A DNA stretch of 64,000 nt from Marinobacter aromaticivorans (GCF_002806975.1 NZ_NIHD01000004.1:221011-285010), one strand, 5' to 3'; shown: positions 44,001 through 53,500, numbered from the stretch's first letter. Made by a program: numbers and translations. The notes: a model not told the origin generated them from the letters alone.

Positions 44001-44461
44001 TGCCGTCCAATCCGATCGATATTGAACAAAGGGAAGGGCGCGTAAACCGCTATAAGTCTCTAGTGGTTCGCCGCCGGGCGACTGAATACGCAAAATGTCA
44101 CGGCTTAGATCTGGACCAGCAAAGTGACCGCGGCGATTATTGGGAACACCTGTTTTCAGCAATCGACCACCTCTCTGAAAATCGGACGAGCGATTTGATG
44201 CCGTATTGGCATATCCCTTCAGGGACCGCGCAAATTGAAAGACTGGTTCCAATGATGCCTATGAGTCGCGAGGAGGCTCGATTGGATGAGGCTCTCAAAA
44301 TCTTGTCGCTCTACCGTCTGGCGTTTGGCCAACCTCGACAAGAGGAACTTCTGGGAAATTTGGTAAAGAGGGACTTTTCAGAGGATGAGTGGGATACGAT
44401 CCGTCGTGCTTTGGTTATCAATCTGGCACCTCTGAATCAGAAAATCGCCGTTGAGCTTTAA
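41096..44461 (+). CDS. large SF2 (SNF2-like) helicase with DEFQ box
   Basis: A 1121-residue protein with Walker A DEVGLGKT at 43-50, directly after a short N-terminus with the Q-motif-like KDFQQASVERV. Motif II is LDEFQRF (near 305) in place of DEAH. Late motifs are TSIGQEGLDFHWYCN near 950 and IEQREGRVNR near 975. The arrangement is SNF2-like, with a long insertion (about 440-900) between the lobes. It is the last gene of the second operon. It probably translocates on DNA for the PLD/DUF6361 partners. Confidence 0.8.
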   Translation: MHEVFEQIEKTLAGLKDFQQASVERVIENFFSEGHSERVLVADEVGLGKTIVAKGVIAQMLRLRLNQSLQTGDDERPPQPFRVTYICSNLALANENRKKLAVFSDDLAEKYVREPSFGRLVELAVRERHGTNGQLLEVCSLTPSTSFSLTNSDGNVWERQILFQCLMSHAALQPWRPVLDRLMRSEVKQSTWDTQERWFQGWYELSDDLVDEFLRDLESEASLSEDLADWLGVSGCSYIDVLEAISRRFSGYFASDSQETWNELLAGIAGTELTVGSASFYRLRSELRTKLAKTCAQHIHADLFILDEFQRFDSLLDMSADSENALIAQEVFKRDNPGKILLLSATPFKALSRIEDDEVEASHQEELRHLLTFLMHSDQQRLSEYEAARKDLLATILRLRDDSFLVEDLSDAEKRRVERALSDFIARTERGQIGENVDSVFTSKPLDCGKYFSNSDIKSFAAMTLLADTVDQVSQARHGHQLMEFYKSAPWALSFLGGYSFRDRLERNLKNPKVRSALGKSTVSWLPRERIANFRLNLSEEAPNAKVRGLVKRIFDDRVEELLWIPPSSPHYPLQGAFAANRNFTKTLLFSSWAMVPRALSGLLSYEMERRLQKGKGGRSKYFVEDKKRSVPLIRLEGKNALTGWSLIYPSRVLASESLVRSDTSLDELLALRSVQFGDRLTRLRQYESDGPEDHNWYAYAGMLLDHVSGYSDALEDWQNWLQTEQANSKDVGRRKHLDEIEDSLEQLLSGRKTLGKMPNDLADYLALLSIAGPGVCAFRMFSGLLYDIGASATYSAAIGIAFGVLTLFNKPESIAVLEKQSGTRLKNAAHLSSIWKSRQILNYCAQGGFQAMLDEYGHLLKGAGLSAEEAAERLAGVMGFQTSSITFQYLGHQDGKRHLIPMNATLRCHFAVPLGIQSAADDKQQVRVEHIRDGFNSPFKPFMLNSTSIGQEGLDFHWYCNRVVHWNLPSNPIDIEQREGRVNRYKSLVVRRRATEYAKCHGLDLDQQSDRGDYWEHLFSAIDHLSENRTSDLMPYWHIPSGTAQIERLVPMMPMSREEARLDEALKILSLYRLAFGQPRQEELLGNLVKRDFSEDEWDTIRRALVINLAPLNQKIAVEL

Positions 44462-44512
44462 AGGGCCCCGGCCAAGGAAAAATATTGGGTGTTGCCCAAT
44501 GCGTCTGGCCTA

Positions 44513-44566
44513 GGTGTGGCAGATTGGGCATATTCTTCTAGTAAATCACCTCGGAAGTGCCACACC
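44513..44566 (+). repeat. palindromic repeat, copy 1
   Basis: GGTGTGGCA (44513-44521) pairs with TGCCACACC (44558-44566), with GGGCATATT and AGTAA inside the loop. It is roughly 80 percent identical by eye to copy 2 (44827-44880), in the same orientation, about 310 bp away. Confidence 0.7.
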
Positions 44567-44826
44567 GGGGATTCTGAATGATGATGTCGAGCTTTGTGCC
44601 TACGGGCACGAACTGCGCAGCCAACCTTCTTATCCATGGCGGGGGGCTTTTCTCACTAGCGATTTGGGGGGATGGCTTTCTCTGCCCCAGAGACGGCTGG
44701 GCAGAGATGGAAGGCCCCGGCCAGGAAGAGGCGGGTTGGGGGATCGAGTTCTGACGTACTGGCGGCGGGTGCGCGAAAAAAATCTGTCTCGAAGGTGAGT
44801 TTCGGTACTCGACCATTAACGGCACC

Positions 44827-44880
44827 GGTGTGGCAGATAGGGCATATTACTCTTAGTAATTCATCCCGAATCTGCCACAC
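44827..44880 (+). repeat. palindromic repeat, copy 2
   Basis: GTGTGGCAGAT (44828-44838) pairs with ATCTGCCACAC (44870-44880), an 11-bp perfect stem. The loop keeps GGGCATATT and AGTAA as in copy 1. Conservation of stem and loop between copies suggests selection on structure or on a binding site. Confidence 0.7.
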
Positions 44881-44979
44881 TGTGCCCATGGATCTGGTTA
44901 TTAATCACCTGCCCAGGCTTGCGATTAATATCCAGAAGCCAACTCCTTGGCCGGGGAAGGCTATGCCTGGCTCGATGGT

Positions 44980-47904
44980 TCAGTGTAACTGCAAAAGGTC
45001 CGGTGCCTGTTCGCTGGCCCATGCTTCACCCAAAGTCACTGTCTCGCGTCCGCGGTTACGCTGATCAGCTAAAAGCTGCAACTTTTTGTAGCTATCTGGC
45101 GTGACTGCGTAAAATCGTTTGATAGGGTTGCCCTTGCTAATCTGGCCAATTGAGATTTCATCACCACAGTTGACCCTGCACTTTTGAGTCTCTTTAACGG
45201 TAAGGCCAATATTTTTCAGTACCTTGTTCATCAGCCGAGTGGGTTGGCCGGTAGGTTTCTTTGAGGTTGATGCAATACCGAGAAACCTGAGCAGATCCGA
45301 TTGTTCATGGATCCTGTCCGCTACGATATAAGCTGTTTCATCTCGGTAGGGCTGCAGGAAGTTGATGTCAGCAAAGAGCCACCGGAGCGCCTTGGCCCTC
45401 GCCACAGGGTATTCCTCATTAATGGCCGACCCTCTACGTCGCGTGTATTTCGGGACGATCCCTCTGAGGGCATCGAATAGGTCCAGTTTTTTGATGCCTC
45501 GGCCATGATCCCAAAACTCGACCAACTCACGGGTAATGGGCACGTTACCCAGGCCGAGGTTCGTTCGCAAAGTGTGAGCCTCCAACATGACATTTTGTGC
45601 CTCTGTGCGATTGCGAAGACGCTTGAGCTCTATTGCTTCGCTGTCGTTCAATACTGGGGCCGATATCATCGCCTGAATATATCGGTCCTTTGCGCGTGCT
45701 GCGGCTTTGGCTTGGGCTTGGCCATTGGTGGCTGATCCTTGAGAATGATCTGAGCTAGCAGCTAGTCGCCATCCCGCGGCATCGAGTTGCCAGAGTAGCC
45801 CGGCGGCAAAGTCTTTTTTCATCCGCGCTTCTTCCGCCTGAATATCCGCCACAAAATGATCGAACGACGTAATTTCCTGGTTTCTGCGTTCAAGTCTTGT
45901 TGCTGAACGTACCGCTTGAATTTGACTGCTGCAGTCGAATATCTCTGTCCCTCGTTTTCCGAGCTGCCTGAGGCCGAGCACGAACTCCGTGAGATATCGC
46001 ACCCTTCTCAGCTGCTGAAATGCGTCAACGGGAGTGTGCGTATATCCGCCACCGACGTAGAGCCCCAGGGTGAATCGTTGGTTATCTGGCACGGATTCAT
46101 GCTGGATCGATATGCCCGAGCTGATGACTGGTGAAGCGATAACTACGTCATAATAGAGGCTTTCAGCGTCTGCATTCGCCAGGAGCCGGCTTTGTCGTTT
46201 CCCTCCCTTATTGCCGGAGTGAATAGCAAGGGTTCGATACCCCCTCTCCACAAAAATCTGTTCCAACACTTCAACGGATTTTTTGGCCTCCGCTGCAATC
46301 CAAATTTTTCCTCCGGAATCCAGCTCAGCCAGCCCTTGTTGAGCTATGTGCTCCTGAGCTTTGGCTCCTAAATAATAAACGCCTTGGATACCGGCATCTT
46401 CCGGCTTGGGGACATCGATGATACGGAAACGCTCACCCGGGCGGCATGTTTCAAGGAATGTTATGGTTCTCGCATCGATGCTTGCATCGGCGACGACCAC
46501 GGAGTGTGCGTTCGCGACAAGGGACTTTAGTCGCTCAAATACCTGCTCGTTTGTCGCTGACGATGTACGGCAACAGTCATCCGAAGTCAGGAATCGAAGC
46601 ACTTGTGAAATTTCGTCGATGAAAAGAACTTGGTTTCGGCGAACCAATGACTCAAATTTTGGGTTAGTTATAGAGGGAAGGCAAATCGCAAGCCCCCGAT
46701 CAGGATGAGTTGGTTCCTGATCGATGTAATTATTCAAAGCGAGGCGCTTTGCAAGTTCCGTTGTCAGGCTGATTCGGTGACAAATGGCGAGAAAGGAGAA
46801 CCCATTGGCAGCAGCCCAATCGGCCAAGGGGCGTCCAATCATCTGGGTTTTCCCAGATCCAGTGGGTGCGCAAACTACAGTAACGCCATGGCTGTCATAG
46901 TCGATGATGGTCGGGAGTCCGGAAGGACATATCTCCAGTTGATGCGAAGTGGATACCATCTTAGGCATAGTTACTGGCATCAAAGCCGTGTCACGGCGAA
47001 GGTCGAGTTGGCGCTTGAGCTCTGTCCAGATGTTATCCAGGGTTTTGGGGTGGATCACTGGCTGGTTGATGGATCCTTCAACCAATCCTCGGAGCTCGCT
47101 GAGGCTCAGTTTGACTGGCACTTGGGGTAATAGTCGTTTACCAATGCTCAGCGCAAGGGATGCAGCAGTTTTAGCATCGCCTGTATTCGCCAGCTCTTTC
47201 AGCCAGGTTTCTTGTGATTTGGACAACTCTATGTCGTCCAGCTCATCAGGGAGAAACACTGGGGCTTTAGAAACCGGTGGGAGCGACAAGATTTTTGCTG
47301 TGCCCTCAACCCCCAGACCTAAGAAGTTCTTGGCCGGCGTAGACATGTAAAATGGGAGAGATGTCATCATTGCATTTGTTATTGAGTCTGGAAAGGATCG
47401 AATACTCCAGGTATCCGCAAAGTCGGTTTGCGTGCAAGTGTTCGAGTCCAGAGCGATACAATTATCTGGGTGAGCAGGGAACGTCCCGGTTATGGTTCTC
47501 AGCCATTCCGGTTTCCAGCACACTACTACCGTGCGTCCAGTGGCTCTCCACAAAGTGTGACCACTGGCATAATCCACGCAGAAGATCTTGCCCTCTCCCA
47601 TACCTGAAATTTTGGAGTATCCAACGCCATTCTGGGCCAGTTGCGAGGGTCGTCCGTCTTGGCCAATCAGCATCAGATCAACAGGTCCGTGGACATCATT
47701 AGTGAACATAGGTACGAGAAGCTGTTTTTCCTCTTCGTCGAACCGGATGTTCAATGGTGCTGGGTCAATATCAGTGACCTGGAGATAGAAATGGTCGCGC
47801 TTGGAAAGGGGTGTTTGCGCAGTTTGCCACCGAACGCTTACGAGGGAATTGCTAGCAGCACTGAAAACTGCATTGTTCTGATTTGCTGGTTTCTCATACA
47901 TCAT
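44980..47904 (-). CDS. plasmid-type replication helicase, CyRepA1-like
   Basis: A 974-residue protein. The N-terminal third is Toprim/primase-like in layout (GEGKIFCVDYASGHTLWRAT). A helicase core follows with CAPTGSGKTQMIG near 345-357, AICHRISLTTELAKRL, LFIDEISQVLR near 425, VVADAS and GISIQ. It ends in a long helical C-terminus. The combination recalls CyRepA1-family plasmid replication proteins and origin-binding helicases. It suggests that the excised island, or an ancestor, can replicate. GGAGAAG precedes the ATG. The two integrase-type genes lie upstream on the same strand, separated by 158 bp. Confidence 0.75.
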   Translation of the reverse strand: MMYEKPANQNNAVFSAASNSLVSVRWQTAQTPLSKRDHFYLQVTDIDPAPLNIRFDEEEKQLLVPMFTNDVHGPVDLMLIGQDGRPSQLAQNGVGYSKISGMGEGKIFCVDYASGHTLWRATGRTVVVCWKPEWLRTITGTFPAHPDNCIALDSNTCTQTDFADTWSIRSFPDSITNAMMTSLPFYMSTPAKNFLGLGVEGTAKILSLPPVSKAPVFLPDELDDIELSKSQETWLKELANTGDAKTAASLALSIGKRLLPQVPVKLSLSELRGLVEGSINQPVIHPKTLDNIWTELKRQLDLRRDTALMPVTMPKMVSTSHQLEICPSGLPTIIDYDSHGVTVVCAPTGSGKTQMIGRPLADWAAANGFSFLAICHRISLTTELAKRLALNNYIDQEPTHPDRGLAICLPSITNPKFESLVRRNQVLFIDEISQVLRFLTSDDCCRTSSATNEQVFERLKSLVANAHSVVVADASIDARTITFLETCRPGERFRIIDVPKPEDAGIQGVYYLGAKAQEHIAQQGLAELDSGGKIWIAAEAKKSVEVLEQIFVERGYRTLAIHSGNKGGKRQSRLLANADAESLYYDVVIASPVISSGISIQHESVPDNQRFTLGLYVGGGYTHTPVDAFQQLRRVRYLTEFVLGLRQLGKRGTEIFDCSSQIQAVRSATRLERRNQEITSFDHFVADIQAEEARMKKDFAAGLLWQLDAAGWRLAASSDHSQGSATNGQAQAKAAARAKDRYIQAMISAPVLNDSEAIELKRLRNRTEAQNVMLEAHTLRTNLGLGNVPITRELVEFWDHGRGIKKLDLFDALRGIVPKYTRRRGSAINEEYPVARAKALRWLFADINFLQPYRDETAYIVADRIHEQSDLLRFLGIASTSKKPTGQPTRLMNKVLKNIGLTVKETQKCRVNCGDEISIGQISKGNPIKRFYAVTPDSYKKLQLLADQRNRGRETVTLGEAWASEQAPDLLQLH

Positions 47905-48062
47905 TCGACTTCTCCGATATCCATTAAGGAGTAGTCAGCGTATGGAAAAGCAACTCCACGTAGTTTCGTGTAATTCCATTTTTAGAGCAATTAGAGCCAG
48001 ATTGTGAGTTTTTTGGGTTTGTCCTGACCGAACAGATATCAAAGAGCACCCCACGGTTGGAG

Positions 48063-48416
48063 CTATCGGCCAAATTTGGGCGACCTAGATCTGACAACCG
48101 TCAAACTGGCTGGTCGGCCGCCCCGGGAGCGAGGATGCATATTCAGTGGTTTTGCCCAGTACTCCTCTCGGCCCAACGCTCGGATTAATAACCGTAAGGC
48201 GGTTCTGTAATCCTTTGCGGTGGTGTCAGATAGCCAGTGCTCCTGTAACCACCGGCAATGCTTCAGCTTGATTTGGTTGGGATGACGAACCTCGGGGAAT
48301 CGGTCCTGAATTGCTGCAGCCATTTTCTCGATGCGTCTGATATGCCGGAGCCTGGTTCGTTCGGCAGCCGGGGTGTTAGAACACTTGAGTTTTTTCTGGA
48401 TATTATTCAGATTCAC
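48063..48416 (-). CDS. orphan integrase N-terminal (SAM-like) domain protein
   Basis: A GTG start at 48416 is chosen because AGGAGG lies 9 bp upstream; an ATG at 48446 has no such site. The 117-residue product keeps the core-binding helices of phage integrases (NQIKLKHCRWLQEHWLSD, then TTAKDYRTALRLLIRALG) and ends with GGRPASLTVVRSRS, but has no catalytic domain. It overlaps the end of the catalytic recombinase gene upstream, so the two are coupled. It may be a DNA-binding cofactor of that recombinase. Confidence 0.65.
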   Translation of the reverse strand: MNLNNIQKKLKCSNTPAAERTRLRHIRRIEKMAAAIQDRFPEVRHPNQIKLKHCRWLQEHWLSDTTAKDYRTALRLLIRALGREEYWAKPLNMHPRSRGGRPASLTVVRSRSPKFGR

Positions 48417-49407
48417 GACGAGAGGCCTCCTGATTTCTACGGGCACGCTTTCCTATGTATGAGGCAGCCACACCTATCCGCCCATGCCCGGCCTCTCTGG
48501 ACACCTCCCGTCGCCCCTCTAGATCCGCGTCACGGTTAAAGGCGCCAGTCTGTTTGAGTGGGGCAGGATGGCCGCAGTGTTCCTCGTAAATCTCTATCAT
48601 TCTTTCCGCTCGGAGATCCTTAAAGCACCGAATGCCAGCGCCCTTCAGCGAGGTGCGCATAGGATTGATAACCTGATTGATAAAGCGCCGATAGCTGCCG
48701 TAGGCATCCACTAGGCAGTCGTGCTGGTTTGGAATGGTGGCTAGCGCGTAATCGAGTGCTTCCTGTTGCCGGGTGCCAACGACAACAAACCGCTCTCTAC
48801 TCCTTCTGCCCCCCTTAGTGCCGTCGAGAATCCAAACGCGCCCGAATTCAACGGATTCCGACTGCAATCGTTTGAGATTCGCCAGTGCAGCTTCTCGGAG
48901 GCGCATTCCAAACGCCCTCGCCAAAAGGATCATTGCTGCGCCCTTGAGGTTGTTGTCCTGTTCAGCCGATCTGACGGCCAAGCGAATATTGTCTGCGGTG
49001 GTGTTTGGTACATCGGTTCGGATATAGGAACGGGCACCGACAAACTCGGAAGGTGGCAGGAATATATGCCGATCTCGTCGCGCTGCCAGCATCACAGTAT
49101 TTACCGTAGAAATCAGATTCTGGGCGTAGGCAACACTCGTTGTGCCGAGTTCAACTCGCTCGGCCAGATAATGCGCATACGCGTCCAGGTGCGCTTGCGT
49201 AATCAGGCGGAGATCTTTAATCGGTTCATCGAGCTCTGACAGCCACACCAGAAAATGCTTAAACCGTTGGCCGTGCGTGTGTCGAGTGCTGTAGTGATCA
49301 TGACTGCCGAACATATCTGCCAGTGCGATTTTGGCTGCGAAGCCAGGCTTGGCACCGAGTCCAAAATTTCGCTTTTTTGGGGATCGCTTAAAGCCCTTTG
49401 TGATCAT
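48403..49407 (-). CDS. second tyrosine recombinase
   Basis: The start at 49407 is preferred since GGAG precedes this ATG; the frame extends to 49506 without a site. The 334-residue product has a core-binding domain and a catalytic domain with FGMRLREAAL (box-I Arg), a beta-hairpin lysine in TKGGRRS, KDLRAERM, AGHGRIG and a late ASYIG (likely Tyr nucleophile). It is only distantly similar to the tRNA-Cys integrase. Together with the small SAM-like protein and the replication helicase it forms a recognisable mobility cassette, perhaps acting as a resolvase or on another target. Confidence 0.8.
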   Translation of the reverse strand: MITKGFKRSPKKRNFGLGAKPGFAAKIALADMFGSHDHYSTRHTHGQRFKHFLVWLSELDEPIKDLRLITQAHLDAYAHYLAERVELGTTSVAYAQNLISTVNTVMLAARRDRHIFLPPSEFVGARSYIRTDVPNTTADNIRLAVRSAEQDNNLKGAAMILLARAFGMRLREAALANLKRLQSESVEFGRVWILDGTKGGRRSRERFVVVGTRQQEALDYALATIPNQHDCLVDAYGSYRRFINQVINPMRTSLKGAGIRCFKDLRAERMIEIYEEHCGHPAPLKQTGAFNRDADLEGRREVSREAGHGRIGVAASYIGKRARRNQEASRRESE

Positions 49408-50203
49408 GGTTTTCTCCGTATGTGTCTGGGTGTATTGAGAGGTAGCAGCGAGGTGCATGGCGAATCCTGAGCAAACGGGGTAGAGCCGTTGATTCGCCAT
49501 GCGCACAGACCCAAACCCCGAAGCTCAGTCAGTATTCACCACGTCAAGATATGTGGCTCCGGGTCTATGCTCGCGCCGCTGCTGGCGCATTTGACGGCGG
49601 CCCTCAACCCGTTTCAAACAGACTGGTGGGTCAGTTCGGGGAGGGTACTCACGTTGTCAGCATGAGTTTCGAGGGCCGGAATGACATCAAAAATGACGAT
49701 GTCGTTTGGGGTGAGTGCGAAATGCTACTGGCCGATGACGGTGATGACGCATCGTTGATCAAGGGTTGAACCTTTAGTCCGGCCACAGAACAGGGTTTCG
49801 TTCTGCGTTTCGTTACTCGATTGTGATCAGGTGCGGGCAAACGCACTTATATCAGGCGGTTTGCACCCGGCCACATTCAGTCATCTCAATCGGCCCAGAC
49901 GAGGGAAGACAGAGATTCTTGTGGTGTGGATAGCCCCTAAGGGCGGTAGGTGAAGATGATTCCACAAGGGATATAAACGAAAATATTGCCCGGTCGGGCA
50001 TTTTGGTTTGACCGTTAAGCGATCAATATTGGAGATGCTGTTTGGTTTTACGGTGCCAGCTACACGCGGAGGCTGATGCCTCAATCTACCAATATCTTGC
50101 CTTTCGGCATTCGGGTTGTCCAGCAGAGTTAGCGCGATTTTTTTGTGTTTTCAGCACGTTGTGGGCGGGTTGATATTAGGGAGCACTAGGGTTGTCTTAG
50201 CTA

Positions 50204-50294
50204 GTGTCCTCCAAATGGACTCCAAGTGTACTTTCAGAAAATCGGATCAAGTGCGTCTATCTGAAAGTACACTTGGAGTCCACTTCGGTGACAC
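50204..50294. repeat. long inverted repeat, perfect 22-bp arms
   Basis: The arms 50216-50237 and 50261-50282 are perfect reverse complements across a 23-nt spacer. An outer GTGTC/GACAC pair (50204-50208 and 50290-50294) extends the symmetry beyond matched 7-nt asymmetric spacers. There is no flanking T-run, so it is not a simple terminator. It lies about 280 bp before the SMC operon. It could be an operator, a transposon-end remnant or a structured single-strand site. Confidence 0.75.
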
Positions 50295-50476
50295 TTCCGT
50301 TCACGGTGGACGTAATGGACGACCCCTACCTGCCATTATTGATCTGAAGCGACAATATTTGTCGCCCTGACAGATTAAGCTTACGTCGAACCGTTACCTA
50401 GCGATGAGCAAAAATACAAACGCCAAAGGTACCGTATGGGCTCTTCGCTCCCGAATATGGCCGATCGTCCAAAATA

Positions 50477-50506
50477 TTGACCTGATCTTGTCAAGCTGTG
50501 CAGAAT
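50477..50506 (+). promoter_or_regulatory. candidate promoter of the SMC operon
   Basis: TTGACC (50477-50482) and CAGAAT (50501-50506) are 18 bp apart and about 65 bp before the ATG of the first gene. The -35 is strong and the -10 is four of six. This is proposed from sequence only. Confidence 0.35.
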
Positions 50507-50570
50507 CCTTGCTTCAACCCTATAAAGCGCATTATCCCGGTATGTCGGATGCCTTGCCCCGGAGGAATTG

Positions 50571-53500
50571 ATGGACTCGCCTGAGCCAACGTATGGACTC
50601 GAAAGCATTGTGCTTCACCACTCTTTTAAGAAATTTGCTGGACGGACCATTAGAGTTGAATGTCGAGAGCGGACTCACGTAGGCGGTACCAACGGCGCAG
50701 GCAAAACCTCTGTCCTACAGTTAATCCCCGCTTTTTACGGTGAGGAGCCGGAGCGCATCACCAACCGGGCCGGTGGCCGCGATCCTTTCATTGATTTCTA
50801 CCTCAATACTCTACAATCGCTGATCATTTTCGAGTATCGCCGTTCAACTGGCCTTTGCTGTGCAGTGATGTACCGTCATCCACAGAACAAGATTTGCTAC
50901 CGCTTTGTTGAGGGAGGACTTGAGGAAAACTTCTTTCTGCCCCAAGTGAAGGAAGCTCTCATGGGCGGTGCCACCCACGACGTGGTTTTCGATTTGTTGA
51001 GAGGTGAGGGCATCAATGTGTCGTCCATGATCGACACAATTAAAGACTACCGGGCCGTTATTCAACGCAATCCCAAACTCATCAAACGTCAACCTAACGA
51101 AATCCGTAGGTTGAGAGCGCTTTCCAATGACTTCGGGATGGGCGGTCCCGACAGTTCCATGAGCCATATCGACAGGCTCACCCACGTTGTACTGAACAAA
51201 AACAGATTGCTCTCCAGCTTCAAGACGATGATCTGCGAGACGATGTTCAACGATATCCACGTCAACAAGCGACCGATGATTCTCCACGAGTCTGACCTGG
51301 TCAATGACATCAAAAGCTTGAAAGCGTTTGATGGTGAGGAAGAGGCTATTCGAGCTTGTCTCGTTAAGGACGGTGAGCGTAAAGCGCTGGTTGAGCAAGG
51401 AGCAAGAATAGCCACCCAACTGCGGGCCACTTTGGAAGACCTTTCTGAGCGTCGTAGTGAATTGCAGAAGCAAGCGGATGACTTACAAGGAGAGTTGAAA
51501 GAGCTGGAGGATGATTTCCGGGTCAAGGATGAGAGGTTGGGCTCAGAGGTCGCCACCCAGCGCCGAGAGCTGTCCGCACTTAATGACGCGTTGAACACGA
51601 TTTTCCAGCAACAGGAAGAGTATGAGGACAAAGGGCTGCCGGAGCTCGATCAAGAGCTCAAGAATCTGCCGGAGTACCGCCGGAAATTGTCCGAAGCGGA
51701 AGAGGATTTCAAAACCCTTACCAGCCGCGTAAGCCAGCTGGAGAACGAGCATGAACGCCAAATCGCCAAGATTCGCGAAAGCTTCAATGAGGAACAGGGC
51801 GAACGGATAGCAGCGGCACAAAAGGCTGATGCGTCGCTCAAAGATGCGAAGCACTCCCATGAGCAGAATCTATCCAAACGCACCAATGAACGGACACAGG
51901 AGATAGCCGACCTCAAACAGTCTCGCCTTGAACTGAGATCGGACATGGGTGAGAGCCGGGTAAAGTTGGAGACCCAGATCGAAAACCCTCGTTTCACTGA
52001 TGAAGAGCAATCGGCGATTGCAGAGGCCGAAGCGGCGTTGGATGAACGGAAATCAGAAGAAAGGAGAGCGTCCCAGGAGCTGAGCGAAGCAGAAAGAAAG
52101 CAGGAACAGGCACGTCAGGACAGAGAGAAGGCCCTGAACAGGCTGGAAGATGCCGAGAAATCTGTTGAGCGGATTGATAGCGAATTCGAACAACTGCGCC
52201 AGCGGCTTACGCCTGAAAAGGACAGTTGGCTTGCCCGACTTCGAGACGCGGACCCTGAGTGGGGCCAGACTCTGGGCAAGGTGATCAGTTCAGATTTGTT
52301 GGCCAGAGGCGACCTGAGCCCCGAGCTTGTTGAATCGACCAGCAGAACTGTAATGGGTTGGAGTCTGGATCTTGAGCAATTGCCAGTGCCTGATTTTGCA
52401 GCTTCTGAATTGGAAGTTCAGGCGCAACTTGAAGCAAAGGATGAGCAGCGCCAACAGGCTATCAATGCTCGCAAGGAAGCTGAGGCTTCCGCAAAGCGCA
52501 GCAGTGACATTCATACCGAGCGATCCAATGAAGTGGGGCAGGTCTCCAGTCGTTGGAATCTTCATAAGCAACAAGTTGAGAGCGCGGAGACTGCGCTCCG
52601 GGGTGAAAAGGAAACGGCCAAGAAAGCACTCGATGAGCGACTGGCTTCCATGCGGAAGGAACTTTCCTCAATTGTTGAGCAGCTTGAAGCTTTTGATAAT
52701 GAGACCAAGCAAAGAATCAGAGCAATTGAAGATCGTTACTCCAAACTCATCATTGAGATCAAGGCTCAGTGGGCAACGAAGGAGGCCGAACTGACTGCGG
52801 CCTCGACCACCGCCCAAAATCGCGTGGATCAGGCCAAAGAGGATTACGAGCGGCGAATCAAAACTCTGAATGACGCTCATGAATCGAAACTCAAAGATGA
52901 AGGTGTTGATCCTGAAGAAGTACGCCGGGCACGGGAACTGAAAGAGGATCTCGACAAGACGATTCGAAAGATTGAGCAGGCACAAGACGAGGTTCATGAG
53001 TATCGCAATTGGCGGAAGCGGGAGTGGTCCAGGGTAGACGCTCTCCAGACTGAGAGCTCCGACCGAGAGAAGAAACTGGAATCAGCAACTCAGAAGCATG
53101 AGGATGCCCAGCAAGACTACCGAAACAAAGTGAAGGGCCTTCAGAATAAAATCGATGAGTCTAGCGGTCGAGCCAAAAAGATCGGGAAAGAGATCGACGA
53201 GGCCAACCTCATTCTCGACAAGTTCAAAGGGCATGATAGCGGCACACAGGAGTTCCCTGGTAATGCGCCCGTATTGACTGAACAGCTTCGCAACATCTAC
53301 CAGCAGCTGGAACAGCTCCGAGAGCATGTTCTTAAAGCCATCCGCAAAGCGAAGGGCGTACTCAATCGCTACGAAAATACTCACGTGTATGAAGCCTGGC
53401 GCAAGCTTAGGCAGTACAGAGTCGATAATTTGGCAGACCCAACGGACCAATACACGGACGAATTTGAGCTCGGTGAGACTGAAAGCCTGCGGCTTTTGCT

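Larger units (their letters stand above)
44462..44979. other. palindrome-rich noncoding region between convergent genes
   Basis: About 520 bp without a credible gene, between the stop of the plus-strand helicase and the stop of the minus-strand replication helicase. It holds several hairpins: ATTGGG/CCCAAT (44484-44500), CTCTGCCC/GGGCAGAG (44680-44706) and the two related 54-bp palindromes listed separately. It also has repeated GGCCCCGGCCA-like blocks near 44464 and 44712 and an inverted version near 44947. Transcription termination is the simplest role; an origin or structured-DNA site is possible given the neighbour. Confidence 0.55.
49408..50570. other. gene-poor region upstream of the SMC operon
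   Basis: About 1.16 kb between divergent units. The only plus-strand frame of note (49551-49769, 72 codons) lacks a ribosome site and I cannot support it. The stretch contains a long inverted repeat at 50204-50294, a candidate promoter near 50477-50506, and the upstream region of the recombinase. The reading from 49840 to 50200 shows nothing else clear. Confidence 0.5.

Noticed and set aside
17268..44461. Interpretation as BREX or Pgl
   Set aside because: No PglZ-type phosphatase, BrxC/PglY ATPase or BrxL-like protein is present; the NERD-kinase similarity to PglW is partial.
49551..49769. 72-codon plus-strand frame in the gene-poor region
   Set aside because: No ribosome-binding site and no recognisable family; mentioned only within the noncoding entry.
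50204..50294. Integron attC site or rho-independent terminator
   Set aside because: No RYYYAAC/GTTRRRY core sites were found, and no T-tract follows the stem.
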